A stretch of DNA of 64,000 bases from a virus (IMGVR_UViG_3300039191_000589:1-64000); one strand, 5' to 3'; counted from the stretch's first letter, positions 22,536-31,030 are shown. Notes: generated by a model not told the origin, from the sequence alone. Program-made: numbers and translations.

Positions 22536-22856
22536 ATGCCCCCTGATGATTTTGATGCTTTTATGGAGTTCATGTTAAGAGAAGAAGGAATAATAGAAGA
22601 TAGAGAAAGGGAAGAGAATTATGAAGATGATTTAAAAAGATTACAACAACATATTTTTTCAGAAATAATTAATGAAATGCATAAAGATATTCAAAGTGAA
22701 AAAAATGATAAAATTATTAATAATGCAAAAGATTCAAAACAAATAAATAATCAAAAAGAAAAAACTAAAGAAGATAATAGTGAAAAATGTAACACTAAAG
22801 AAACTAATAAAAGGAAAATATTTCTTTTGTCAGAGGAGGTAGATAATAATGAGTAA
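22536..22856 (+). CDS. Acidic protein with C-terminal KRKIFLL, 106 aa
   Basis: ATG 22536 directly follows the previous stop. It starts MPPDDFDAFMEFMLREEGI and is a long charged helix, then a disordered Asn/Lys linker. TNKRKIFLLSEEVDNNE closes the protein, parallel to its upstream neighbour. The end overlaps the next ribosome site and start by eight bases. Confidence 0.72.
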   Translation: MPPDDFDAFMEFMLREEGIIEDREREENYEDDLKRLQQHIFSEIINEMHKDIQSEKNDKIINNAKDSKQINNQKEKTKEDNSEKCNTKETNKRKIFLLSEEVDNNE

Positions 22857-23109
22857 AGAAATTGTTATGAATTTTAAAGATGGTATTGTAGAAACATTAT
22901 ATGAAGATGATTTAAATTTAGATCAAATTGGAGAAATGGATATACGTAGAGCATCTCATGTTGAGCCTAATAATAATGGAAAATGGATTGTTGATTTATC
23001 TCCTGTTAATGGTCCTAAATTAGGTCCTTTTAAAAAGAGGAAAGATGCCTTAAAAGCAGAGGTTAAGTGGATAAATAAAAATTACTTTAATAAAAAAAAT
23101 GCCCTTTAA
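22849..23109 (+). CDS. Small conserved hypothetical, 86 aa
   Basis: ATG 22849 after GAGGAGGTAGATAATA. The pattern IRRASHVEPNNNGKWIVDLS, then GPKLGPFKKRKDALKAEVKW is one I associate with small hypothetical proteins near Ycf35/DUF2997 genes, though I cannot name a Pfam entry. The C-terminal part (phenylalanine, basic turn, KDALKAEVKWI) is built like the EWIES signature and could indicate the origin of that family. A terminator overlaps its end. Confidence 0.68.
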   Translation: MSKEIVMNFKDGIVETLYEDDLNLDQIGEMDIRRASHVEPNNNGKWIVDLSPVNGPKLGPFKKRKDALKAEVKWINKNYFNKKNAL

Positions 23110-23128
23110 AATAGGGTATTTTTTTTAT
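23099..23128 (+). terminator. Terminator of the ATPase module
   Basis: GCCCT / AGGGT stem with a TTAAAAT loop and T8, spanning the stop of the gene ending 23109. Confidence 0.75.
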
Positions 23129-23142
23129 TAGGGGGTAATATT

Positions 23143-23451
23143 ATGATTAAAAAAGTTAAACTTAGAGTAAGAAAAACATATACTCTTGAGATTTTTTTTA
23201 TAACTGATAGTTCTTTAAATACTTTTTGTTCAGGGTGGAGTGGTTATTTAATAATTAATATGGATAAAAATAAATATGAAAAAATTATGAGGGATAAATT
23301 TAATGCTAAGAGAAAACCAAATAAAATGTATTTTAAAAACACTAAAGATCTTAATAAGGCAAAACAATGGTTAGAAAAACAATTAACAATGGTAAAATTA
23401 CAAAAGGGTAATTGGGGAAGAACAAGAGATTATTTTGGAAATAAGAATTAA
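23143..23451 (+). CDS. EWIES-family protein, 102 aa
   Basis: ATG 23143 after TAGGGGGTAATATT. IINMDKNKYEKIM, KFNAKRKPNK, YFKNTKDLNKAKQWLEKQLTMVKL; WLEK replaces WIES. An extra glycine/arginine tail (GNWGRTRDYFGNKN) follows. A standalone copy between the ATPase module and the antiporter. Confidence 0.8.
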   Translation: MIKKVKLRVRKTYTLEIFFITDSSLNTFCSGWSGYLIINMDKNKYEKIMRDKFNAKRKPNKMYFKNTKDLNKAKQWLEKQLTMVKLQKGNWGRTRDYFGNKN

Positions 23452-23568
23452 AAAATAGATTAAATTACAATATATAACTAATAAAATAGTAGAATAAGTT
23501 AAAAAAAATATATATAATAAATATTATATATTATATAAAAGTACATAATCAAATATAGGGGGTTAATA

Positions 23569-24996
23569 ATAAATAAAAATGAAATTAATTTTAGGTTAGG
23601 AAGTTTTGGTGCTGCGGTTCCAATGTTGTTTTTTATATTTTGGGCAATTTTTATTTCCGTTCAAGGAGCTCCTGATACTAATGGGTTGATTGTAGGGGCA
23701 TTAATAGGATTAGTATTAGGTATGTTTTTAGTTAAAGATGAATGGGAAGAATATTGTCAAAAGATATTTGAAGGAATGTCTAAAGATGTTGGGGTAGTAG
23801 CAATTGTAGCATGGTTTTTTGCAGGTACTTTTGCTCAAATCTTACAAGAAGGTGGATTAGTTAGGGGATTGGTTTGGATAGCTAATATAACTAATGTTCA
23901 AGGAGCTTTATTTATAGTTGTTACTTTTTTATTAGCTGCATTATTTTCTACAGCAGTAGGAACTGGTTATGGTACAGTAGTAGCATTTACAACATTAATG
24001 TATCCTGCTGGATTAGTTATGGGAGCACATCCAATTGTTTTATTTGCTAGTATTTTAAGTGGAGCAGCTTTTGGTGATAACTTAGCTCCAGTATCAGATA
24101 CAACAATTGTTTCAGCTGTTACACAAGATACTGATGTCCCTGGGGTAGTTAGGTCAAGATTTAAATATTGTATTATAGCCGCACTTCCAGCAATGGTTTT
24201 ATTATATATTTTTGGTAATACATCAAGTGATATAGCAATGAGTACCACTAAAGCCGCAGAATATATGGCAAATTCTGCTAATCCAAATGGTTTATTATTT
24301 TTAGTTCCTTTTGTTTTAGTAATTTATTTAGCTATGAAAGGTAAACATTTAATTATTTCTTTAACTTGGGGAATTATAACAGCATCTGGTTTAGGGATGT
24401 TAACTGGGTTAATTAATTTACAAGATTTAATATATATTAATGGAACTGAAGGAACAGTTACAGGAGCAGTTGTTTCTGGAGTTATAGGATACGTTCCGAT
24501 GGGTATATTAATACTATTAATTGTTGCCGCTGGTCATATTATGGAAATTGGTGGTACAATGAGAGCATTAAAAAAATGGTTATTGAATAAAATTAAAGAT
24601 AATCCTTCAAAAGCTGAATTATCAATGTGGGGATTAATTGCTAGTTTAAATATGTTTATTACAATTAATACAGCTGCTGAAATTGCTGCAGCACCTTTTG
24701 TTAAAGAGGTTGGAGAAGATTTTGATATTCATCCATATAGAAGAGCTAATTTTTTAGATTCTATTAGTTCAGCATTAGGATATATTTTTCCTTGGAGTGG
24801 AGCAGTATTACTAGGTTATAGCACATTACAAAATTTAGCTACTCAATATGATTTTGTGAATGTAATTTCAACAACAAAAGTTTGGCCTTATGTATTTCAT
24901 GGTTGGTTATTAGTATTGATTATGTTTGTTGCTGCTTTAACTGGGTTTGGTAGAAGATATATTGGAGAAAATGGTGAGCCTGTTAAAAAAAGATAA
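23569..24996 (+). CDS. nhaC: NhaC-family Na+/H+ antiporter, probable ATA start
   Basis: Integral membrane exchanger that would expel Na+ in exchange for H+. The reading frame is open from 23563 and encodes NKNEINFRLGSFGAAVPM before the first ATG at 23623; these residues fit the usual NhaC N-terminus. A GGGGG site lies at 23558-23562. The only plausible initiators behind it are ATA codons at 23566 or 23569, so a non-canonical start is likely. About ten hydrophobic segments are seen, with NhaC landmarks GAAFGDNLAPVSDTT and SRFKY, and WSGAVLLGYS near the C-terminus. Roughly 475 aa is full length. It is richer in G+C than its neighbours. Antiporters are rarely seen in phages. Confidence 0.88.
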   Translation: MNKNEINFRLGSFGAAVPMLFFIFWAIFISVQGAPDTNGLIVGALIGLVLGMFLVKDEWEEYCQKIFEGMSKDVGVVAIVAWFFAGTFAQILQEGGLVRGLVWIANITNVQGALFIVVTFLLAALFSTAVGTGYGTVVAFTTLMYPAGLVMGAHPIVLFASILSGAAFGDNLAPVSDTTIVSAVTQDTDVPGVVRSRFKYCIIAALPAMVLLYIFGNTSSDIAMSTTKAAEYMANSANPNGLLFLVPFVLVIYLAMKGKHLIISLTWGIITASGLGMLTGLINLQDLIYINGTEGTVTGAVVSGVIGYVPMGILILLIVAAGHIMEIGGTMRALKKWLLNKIKDNPSKAELSMWGLIASLNMFITINTAAEIAAAPFVKEVGEDFDIHPYRRANFLDSISSALGYIFPWSGAVLLGYSTLQNLATQYDFVNVISTTKVWPYVFHGWLLVLIMFVAALTGFGRRYIGENGEPVKKR

Positions 24997-25001
24997 TTAT
25001 T

Positions 25002-25037
25002 AATATCCTCTAGTAATATTACTAGAGGATATTTTTT
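25002..25037 (+). terminator. Strong terminator after the antiporter
   Basis: Perfect palindrome with arms ATATCCTCTAGTAAT / ATTACTAGAGGATAT, followed by T6. Confidence 0.85.
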
Positions 25038-25052
25038 AAAAGGAGGAGTAAA

Positions 25053-25328
25053 ATGAGAGGTAAATTTACAATTAATAAAAATAATGATGGATACTATATT
25101 GAATTTATAATTAAAAATAATGGACTTTGTAAATCAGTATATGATTCTGACTCAGGAATTTCTGATATGGTTTTAGAATTATCATTAAAGGAATATAAAA
25201 ATATATTAAGAAAACAGTATAGTGGCCAATTTAAACATGATAGAACATATTTTAAAAATAAAGAACAAGCTGAAGAAGCTAAAAAATGGTTATTATCTAT
25301 GGAAACTATGATGAAATTAGAAAAATAA
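25053..25328 (+). CDS. EWIES-family protein, 91 aa
   Basis: ATG 25053 after AAAGGAGGAGTAAA. GYYIEFIIKNNG, MVLELSLKEYKNILR, QYSGQFKHD, YFKNKEQAEEAKKWLLSMET. WLLS in place of WIES. One of four copies clustered after the antiporter, each more separated than in the main array. Confidence 0.82.
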   Translation: MRGKFTINKNNDGYYIEFIIKNNGLCKSVYDSDSGISDMVLELSLKEYKNILRKQYSGQFKHDRTYFKNKEQAEEAKKWLLSMETMMKLEK

Positions 25329-25334
25329 ATATTA

Positions 25335-25364
25335 TGGGCTAATTTTTTATTAGCTCATTTTTTT
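25335..25364 (+). terminator. Terminator
   Basis: TGGGCTAAT / ATTAGCTCA stem (one G-T pair), T7 tail; follows the gene ending 25328. Confidence 0.75.
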
Positions 25365-25395
25365 ATAAATAATAAAAAAGAAAAGGTGATATTAT

Positions 25396-25683
25396 ATGAA
25401 TAGTAAATACTTTGAAATACGAAGATCAAAAATTCATTGTGGATGTTATTATATTAAAATGAAAATTGGATTTAATTATTATCATAATAATAGTGATACT
25501 AATGATAGAAAAATTGCTAAATATATTGGGGTTACTTTAAAGGAATATATTAATATAATGGTTAATAAATTTAGAGCTATAACAAAGGAGAATGGGATAT
25601 ATTTTCAAAATAAACAAAAAATTAAAAAAGCTATTAATTGGTTAGAATCATTTATAATTTCTCATAAATTACAAGTAAAATAA
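25396..25683 (+). CDS. EWIES-family protein, 95 aa
   Basis: ATG 25396 after AAAGGTGATATTAT. CYYIKMKIGFNYYH, IAKYIGVTLKEYINIM, KFRAITKENG, FQNKQKIKKAINWLESFIISHKL. A typical, well-preserved copy. Confidence 0.83.
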   Translation: MNSKYFEIRRSKIHCGCYYIKMKIGFNYYHNNSDTNDRKIAKYIGVTLKEYINIMVNKFRAITKENGIYFQNKQKIKKAINWLESFIISHKLQVK

Positions 25684-25698
25684 AAAGGAGGAAAACAA

Positions 25699-25974
25699 AT
25701 GAAAAATTTTAATAATAAAATAACAATAAAAAAAGAACAACCTGGTTATTGTATAAAACATACTAATTATGGTCATAATTATAGTGAATTAAAAATTACC
25801 ATTAAACTTGATATTTCACTTAAAGAATATAGAGAAAAATTAATTAATCATTTTAATGGTTTTTTATATCATGGCAATGTATATTTTTATACTAAAAATG
25901 ATGCTCAGAGGGTCATAGAATGGTTTAATTCTAAGATATTATTAGACACCATTGGAGAGAATGATGTTGTTTAG
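25699..25974 (+). CDS. EWIES-family protein, 91 aa
   Basis: ATG 25699 after AAAGGAGGAAAACAA. TIKLDISLKEYREKLI, HFNGFLYHG, FYTKNDAQRVIEWFNSKILLDTI. Its last codons contain the ribosome site and start of the next copy. Confidence 0.83.
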   Translation: MKNFNNKITIKKEQPGYCIKHTNYGHNYSELKITIKLDISLKEYREKLINHFNGFLYHGNVYFYTKNDAQRVIEWFNSKILLDTIGENDVV

Positions 25975-26236
25975 AATTGAATCTAATCATTATAATGGTA
26001 ATTATTATATTACTTTATGGGATTATAAGAATAAAACAAATTTTATTAATGATAAGAACATTGCTAAATTAATAAATATATCTTTTGAGAAATATCAAAA
26101 AATTCTTCTTAATCAATTTAATGGTGTTTATAAATTTGATAATAATATTGTTTTTAATAAAGAAAATGATATAAAACAAACAATAGAATGGATTGAATCA
26201 AAAATAATAATGAAAAAAATGAATAAAAGTAATTAA
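25964..26236 (+). CDS. EWIES-family protein, 90 aa
   Basis: Overlaps the previous gene. Two ATGs (25961, 25964) and a TTG (25967) crowd behind GGAGAG; spacing favours 25964 or 25967. NYYITLWDYKNKTN, IAKLINISFEKYQKILL, QFNGVYK, FNKENDIKQTIEWIESKIIMKKM: an almost consensus member. Confidence 0.82.
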   Translation: MLFRIESNHYNGNYYITLWDYKNKTNFINDKNIAKLINISFEKYQKILLNQFNGVYKFDNNIVFNKENDIKQTIEWIESKIIMKKMNKSN

Positions 26237-26260
26237 GCTGCCATTTGGCAGTTTTTTTAT
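26236..26260 (+). terminator. Terminator
   Basis: CTGCC ATTT GGCAG with T7, closing the antiporter-proximal EWIES cluster. Confidence 0.8.
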
Positions 26261-26331
26261 TTGGTATAATTTTTAGTGTTAATAAAGGTATATAATAAAT
26301 GAAAGAAAATAATAAAAAAAGGAGTGTTAAA

Positions 26332-26616
26332 ATGCAAAATAGGGTTACTAAAAAAATATTAAAAATAGTAAGAACTTATCTTAAAGAAGAAGATATAATT
26401 TTATCTGAATTAGCTAGAAGAAGTGATATTAGTAAATCTTGGTTGAGTAAACTTCAAAATACTGATGCTAATTTATCTGTAGATACAGCTTCAAGATTGT
26501 TAAAAAACATGGGGTATGAATTAATTGTAAGAAAGAGAAGTTCTAAACAATCATCTCAGGATGATATAATGGATATGAGAAATAATAATGTTAAAGATTT
26601 ACGAACTAATTTATAA
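26332..26616 (+). CDS. XRE-type helix-turn-helix regulator, 94 aa
   Basis: ATG 26332 (MQNRVTKKILKIVRTYLKEE) follows AAAGGAGTG; an earlier in-frame ATG lies upstream of that site. Helices 2-3 of a Cro/C1-type HTH are clear: LSELARRSDISKSWLSKLQ, then LSVDTASRLLKNMGYELIV. The basic, disordered tail suggests a DNA-binding regulator acting alone. It could control the early promoters or the genes after it. Confidence 0.8.
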   Translation: MQNRVTKKILKIVRTYLKEEDIILSELARRSDISKSWLSKLQNTDANLSVDTASRLLKNMGYELIVRKRSSKQSSQDDIMDMRNNNVKDLRTNL

Positions 26617-26633
26617 TTAAGAGGTGAGAAAAT

Positions 26634-28538
26634 ATGCCTAAATATGTAATTCCATTTAAAGATAAAAATAAATGGGAATCTAAAGATGATTGTTCATTAT
26701 GTAGTCGAATTGATAAAAATTATAATGAAATATTAAATAATGATAATATATCTTATAAGCAAAAACAAATAAATTTTTTAGATAGACATTTATTAATTAG
26801 TGGATATAGTCTTATAGAATTATATGAAAGAAATGGATATGGTATATATAAAAAAGATAAAATAATTGAAGTAAAACAATATAAAAGTGAATCGGATATA
26901 TTTTATAATAAAGTAGAATATTATTTAAACAATAAAAATTATAATGATTTTAATGAGGTTAATATTGATAAACCAGTTTTAATGTATTCAAAATGGTGTA
27001 AAGAATGTGGGAGTAGAAAACCTGATATTTATGATACCGAAAAACGTGATAATTTACCAATGTTAGATATAGTTAATTTTTATACTAAATTACAAAATAA
27101 TAAAGTATATATAACTTGGAAAGATATAGAAGCATTTAGTCGTTATGGTACAAAATTAATAAAAAAGCAAGGATCACCTCCTAAAAATATTAATGATGGT
27201 GAAATATTAATTGATTATACCAATACTGTTAATAGGTATTCTTCATTTCCTTTTGTTGATAAAGATGTAGTTCAAGGGAATTTATATTATTATAAAATAT
27301 ATACATATGATAAATTTAATAAAATAATTAAAGAAAGCAATACACAAGAAGTATATGTACAAACAACTGATTTTTCACCGCCAAATGCTATTAATGATTT
27401 ACAATTAGAACAAGATAGAAAAATTGAAATTATTGATGATAAATATAAAATAAAAGATTATCTTTACATTAATTGGTCTAATCCTCAAAATAAAGATTTA
27501 AATGGGGTATTATTAAAGATGCATGATGAATATGTCCCTACAAAATCTGATGATTATATAACTATTAATGATTATAAGAATGGTGAAAATTTTGAAAAAA
27601 TAAAAATAGATGTAACTAATAAAAGTAAAAATCAATTATATGTTAATAAAAGATATTATTTTAAATTATTTCCTTACGATATAATAAAAAAGAAAAAGGG
27701 TAATTATCAAAATACATATGAAGATTATAGAAATTATAATGATAATAGCATTGCTCAAAGTATAAAATTATTTCCTCATGTTAACAAAGTGAAAAATATT
27801 AGTATTAAAGAAAAAGATCATAAATTATTATTACAATGGGAAGATCCTAATGATGATAAATGGGAATATACTAAAATATTAATAAAAGAAAATAATAAAA
27901 GTTTAACTAAAGATGATGGGGAATTAGTACAGAAAGTTTATCAACATAATAAGTATTCAAATGATTATTTTGTAATTGATAATTTAAAAAATAATGTTGA
28001 ATATAACGTTGCAATTTTCCCAGTAAATTCTGCGGGAATATGTAATGTAAATTTAGATAATCAAATTAAGGGAGTGCCAGGATATTATACTAATGGTTTT
28101 AATTTTGATCTTAATCAAGATTTAAGAGATTACTTTGAATATTTAGGCGCTTGGGAATTATATCAACATAATGAAAGAGGCAATGTAATGAAAAATCCTC
28201 CATTACCTCCAAATTCGGAAAGTATGTGTTATTTTGAATTATTTAAATTAAAATCTGATGATTTAAGATATAATGGTTATTTTGAATTTGATTATAAAAT
28301 TACTACTATTCAAGAAAATAGTTTTTTAAATGTTTATATTAATGAGGAATTAATTGAATCATTTACTTGTGATAATTTATTTAATCCTCATGAGGAATGG
28401 AAAAAAGCTAAAATAAAATTACCAAATAAAGATTATATTAAAATTCAAATTAAATTTGAAACTAGTAATAAAAATGTTGATGATTATGTAATGATTGATG
28501 ATTTACAAATAAAATATAATTCATATGAAGAGGAGTGA
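26634..28538 (+). CDS. Fibronectin-III-like repeat protein, 634 aa
   Basis: The N-terminus has two Cys pairs (CSLC near 20, CKEC near 122) that could bind zinc. Residues of about 135-500 contain two to three Fn3-like units, each with a VYITWKD / LYINWSNP / LLLQWEDP strand, a YYYKIYTYD or NVAIFPVNSAG strand and proline boundaries (SPPNAINDL, FPHVNKVKNI). The C-terminal 130 residues look like a jelly-roll domain (FEFDYKITTIQEN, DYVMIDDLQIKY). Such domains in phages are usually carbohydrate or surface binding parts of virions. The position outside the virion module and the lack of a signal peptide leave its location open. Confidence 0.65.
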   Translation: MPKYVIPFKDKNKWESKDDCSLCSRIDKNYNEILNNDNISYKQKQINFLDRHLLISGYSLIELYERNGYGIYKKDKIIEVKQYKSESDIFYNKVEYYLNNKNYNDFNEVNIDKPVLMYSKWCKECGSRKPDIYDTEKRDNLPMLDIVNFYTKLQNNKVYITWKDIEAFSRYGTKLIKKQGSPPKNINDGEILIDYTNTVNRYSSFPFVDKDVVQGNLYYYKIYTYDKFNKIIKESNTQEVYVQTTDFSPPNAINDLQLEQDRKIEIIDDKYKIKDYLYINWSNPQNKDLNGVLLKMHDEYVPTKSDDYITINDYKNGENFEKIKIDVTNKSKNQLYVNKRYYFKLFPYDIIKKKKGNYQNTYEDYRNYNDNSIAQSIKLFPHVNKVKNISIKEKDHKLLLQWEDPNDDKWEYTKILIKENNKSLTKDDGELVQKVYQHNKYSNDYFVIDNLKNNVEYNVAIFPVNSAGICNVNLDNQIKGVPGYYTNGFNFDLNQDLRDYFEYLGAWELYQHNERGNVMKNPPLPPNSESMCYFELFKLKSDDLRYNGYFEFDYKITTIQENSFLNVYINEELIESFTCDNLFNPHEEWKKAKIKLPNKDYIKIQIKFETSNKNVDDYVMIDDLQIKYNSYEEE

Positions 28539-28542
28539 AATA

Positions 28543-28902
28543 ATGAATTTAGATAAAGAAGAAATTGATAAAATGGTTGATTTATTTAATAGTCCAGTAA
28601 AAAATATTTATAGAGAAAATAACTCAACTATTGTAGAATTTCAAAATGGAAAAACAATACCATTATATGGACAAAGTTTTGAAATAGAAACTAATGGTCC
28701 TAAATGTAATTTTTGTAAGGAGCCAAGTAATGGATTAATTTTTACTGTTGATGATGAAAATTATATTTGTTTACAATGTACATTAATTGCTTTAGAGGTA
28801 TTTGTACAAAATGGTGCTGATATACAAATAAATTTAACTGATAATTTCCCAGGATTAGCTAAACAAATTAAAAAACTATCAAATAATCTTGATGATATGT
28901 AA
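28543..28902 (+). CDS. ClpX-type zinc-finger protein, 119 aa
   Basis: ATG 28543 (MNLDKEEIDKMVDLF) follows GAGGAGTGAAATA, which overlaps the end of the upstream gene. The middle CNFCKEPSNGLIF then YICLQCTLIALEVF has the C-x2-C / C-x2-C spacing and hydrophobic helix of the ClpX N-terminal zinc domain, without an ATPase. Such free domains could bind ClpX substrates or dimerise with ClpX and so redirect host proteolysis. That is inference. Confidence 0.65.
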   Translation: MNLDKEEIDKMVDLFNSPVKNIYRENNSTIVEFQNGKTIPLYGQSFEIETNGPKCNFCKEPSNGLIFTVDDENYICLQCTLIALEVFVQNGADIQINLTDNFPGLAKQIKKLSNNLDDM

Positions 28903-28968
28903 AAATGTTAAAAAAGGAAATTAAGTTTAATATTATAATTACAAAAGGATAAGGGAAGGTGGTTTTAA

Positions 28969-29484
28969 GTGTCTTTAGAGGTTAATTCGAGTTTTCAAAA
29001 AAGATTAGGTTTAGGAAATATGAAAGAAGAATATGTAAATGATATATTAAATTTATGTAATATTCCTAGTGAACTTAATAATGAAAAAAATGTTATGGAT
29101 ATAGATTTATTTTTAACTAAAGATAATTTATATTTAGATGTTAAATATCTTGAATCATATTGTAAAGATGCTAAATTTAAATGTAATATAAAAGAAGAAA
29201 ATTGTTTAATAATTAGTAATAGCCATTTAAAAAGATATGAACATAAAAGAGAAAAAACTGGGATTGATACATGGGTTTGTTTTATAGTTAATTATGAAAA
29301 ATATGATATATATGAATTAAGATTTATAAAAACACAAGATATTATTAATTTATGGAAAAATGAAAAAGCTGTAAAACGTCCTATTATGTCTAGAGGAAAA
29401 AGGAAAATGATTTATAACTTAAATCGAAAGGATTGTTTAAATATGAATGATTTTATGGAATATATTTTTAACAAAAGGGATTAA
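28969..29484 (+). CDS. Possible PD-(D/E)XK nuclease-fold protein, 171 aa
   Basis: GTG 28969 after GGAAGGTGG. The region MDIDLFLTKDNLYLDVKYLE provides Asp and an Asp-Val-Lys arranged like the PD-(D/E)XK core, followed by CLIISNSHLKRYEHKREKTG and a WVCFIVNY strand. The C-terminus is basic (SRGKRKMIYNLNRKD). It resembles restriction-endonuclease-like proteins, but without a family match this is tentative. Confidence 0.45.
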   Translation: MSLEVNSSFQKRLGLGNMKEEYVNDILNLCNIPSELNNEKNVMDIDLFLTKDNLYLDVKYLESYCKDAKFKCNIKEENCLIISNSHLKRYEHKREKTGIDTWVCFIVNYEKYDIYELRFIKTQDIINLWKNEKAVKRPIMSRGKRKMIYNLNRKDCLNMNDFMEYIFNKRD

Positions 29485-29566
29485 TAAAGATTATAATTTT
29501 TATCCTTAATAATATTCTATAATAAAGCAAAAATAAGTAAGGATAAAAAACCGAGGTGATATATTA

Positions 29567-29854
29567 ATGGATAAAGATAACTTTAAAGTATTAAAATTTC
29601 AACAAGATAATAATGAAAAAATTGAGTTAAATTCTAAAGAAAAAGAAATTAAAAATAAATTAGTTGAAATAGATGATAAATTTTCTTCCATTCAAAGGGT
29701 AATATCATCAATTAAAAATGATAATAGAGATACAATTTATAATATTGAAACTTTTGATATTTTAATTGAATCAATTGCAATGACAGCGGCTACTAATAAA
29801 ATATCGGAATATTTTGATATTAATACTGAAGAAATAGATAATTTATTAGAGTGA
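29567..29854 (+). CDS. Unknown helical protein, 95 aa
   Basis: ATG 29567 after GAGGTGATATATTA. Mostly helical (ELNSKEKEIKNKLVEIDDKF) with heptad-like spacing and an acidic C-terminus. No known motif. It is separated from the previous gene by 82 bases with a TATAAT-like AT run but no clear promoter. Confidence 0.65.
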   Translation: MDKDNFKVLKFQQDNNEKIELNSKEKEIKNKLVEIDDKFSSIQRVISSIKNDNRDTIYNIETFDILIESIAMTAATNKISEYFDINTEEIDNLLE

Positions 29855-29883
29855 TATAAAATATTAAGGAAAGGGTGAAAAAA

Positions 29884-30564
29884 GTGAGACCATTAACACA
29901 AGAAGTTGTTGATCTTTTAAATGATAATGATGTTAAAAATGATGAAATTTTAGATAAACTTTCTTTGATTTATGAAGATATAGAAAAAAACTTATGGGAG
30001 TCAATTGAAATTTCCCCAGCAATATTTTATAACTTAAAAGATGTAGTATGGTATAATTTAGAACATATTCCTAATGATGGAGTACAAAAAGGAGGAACAA
30101 CATTAGAATTTTTAGGTACTAAGTATCCTAATTTTATTTATTGTTGTAATGAATCAGATATAATTAAAAAAGATAATTTACCTTCTTTATTAGAAGAAAT
30201 TGAAGAGATAATAGCTAAATGGGATAAAAATTGGAGGTTTGCTTCATTATTTACTAGATCAACACAAAGTTGGAAAGGTGGCAGAAATGATGAGCCTTCC
30301 AAAGTAATTATTTATGATGCTAATAGTGAGTCACCTTCACAATATGGATATAATAAGCAATATAGCACAATTGTTGATAGTAAAGGCGATTCAATTAAAA
30401 AATATGGAATAAATACTGTCTTATGTTCTCTTGGTGAAACAATAGGGCAATATACTCAAGGAAAAATCTTATATAATGTTTTAATAAAAGTAAGAGAAAA
30501 ATGTAAAGATGCTATTAGGAATAAAAAAGGATTAAAATTTAATTTTATTCAGAATCAGGGGTAG
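29884..30564 (+). CDS. Unknown protein, 226 aa
   Basis: Two GTG codons compete. GTG 29884 (MRPLTQEVVDLLNDN) has AAAGGGTGA at proper distance, so it is preferred over 29875. It contains WRFASLFTRSTQSWKGGRND and conserved-looking glycines (GINTVLCSLGETIGQYTQG), suggesting an enzyme-like fold. Not recognised. It ends just before the ART-fold gene and shares its transcript. Confidence 0.7.
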   Translation: MRPLTQEVVDLLNDNDVKNDEILDKLSLIYEDIEKNLWESIEISPAIFYNLKDVVWYNLEHIPNDGVQKGGTTLEFLGTKYPNFIYCCNESDIIKKDNLPSLLEEIEEIIAKWDKNWRFASLFTRSTQSWKGGRNDEPSKVIIYDANSESPSQYGYNKQYSTIVDSKGDSIKKYGINTVLCSLGETIGQYTQGKILYNVLIKVREKCKDAIRNKKGLKFNFIQNQG

Positions 30565-30574
30565 GTGATTAATA

Positions 30575-31030
30575 ATTAAAAGGCTTATAAGAGAATCAAA
30601 AAAAGTAACCACTTATCATGGTACTTCAACTGATAATAAAGATAGTATTTTACAAGATGGATTAAGTTCAACACCAGGTGGATTTGGAAAAGGGGCTTAT
30701 ACAACCACTGATTATGATGAAGCATGTAAATATGCTATTAAAGCAGCAGCAGAGCATATTGAAGATCAATTATATGATAATGTTAATGATTATCCTGAAC
30801 CAATTGTTTTTGAAATTGAAATTGATGATAAAAAAGCTGAATCAATTTATACATCATATTATATTTCTGAAGATGGAATTGATCCTAGTCAAATTGTAAA
30901 ATATGAAAATATATCTAATGACTCACGGTGGGAAAAATTAATAAAATTGTTTAATAAATTTTTAAAAAATGAATTAGATAATGAATGGGAATTTTGGGAA
31001 TATGCCTCAAAAATGTCTAATATTATTTAG
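30575..31030 (+). CDS. ART-fold protein with MKRLI-type N-terminus; ATT or ATA start
   Basis: The frame is open only from 30569; no ATG, GTG or TTG precedes the conserved part. AGGTGA lies at the right distance from ATT 30575, which would give MKRLIRESKKVTTYHGTS, matching the N-terminal tag of seven other proteins here. The TYHGTS block, GLSSTPGGFGKGAYTTTDYD and EACKYA follow the ADP-ribosyltransferase plan (NAD-binding His, Tyr region, later Glu). At 151 aa it is a single catalytic domain. In T4, the ADP-ribosyltransferase Alt is packaged through an N-terminal capsid-targeting peptide; this protein could be a counterpart. Enzymatic activity is inferred. Confidence 0.7.
   Translation: MKRLIRESKKVTTYHGTSTDNKDSILQDGLSSTPGGFGKGAYTTTDYDEACKYAIKAAAEHIEDQLYDNVNDYPEPIVFEIEIDDKKAESIYTSYYISEDGIDPSQIVKYENISNDSRWEKLIKLFNKFLKNELDNEWEFWEYASKMSNII

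Noticed and set aside
28969-29484. Calling the gene at 28969 a restriction enzyme partner of the methyltransferase at 239
   Set aside because: The two are 27 kb apart on opposite strands with different composition, and the nuclease assignment itself is weak.
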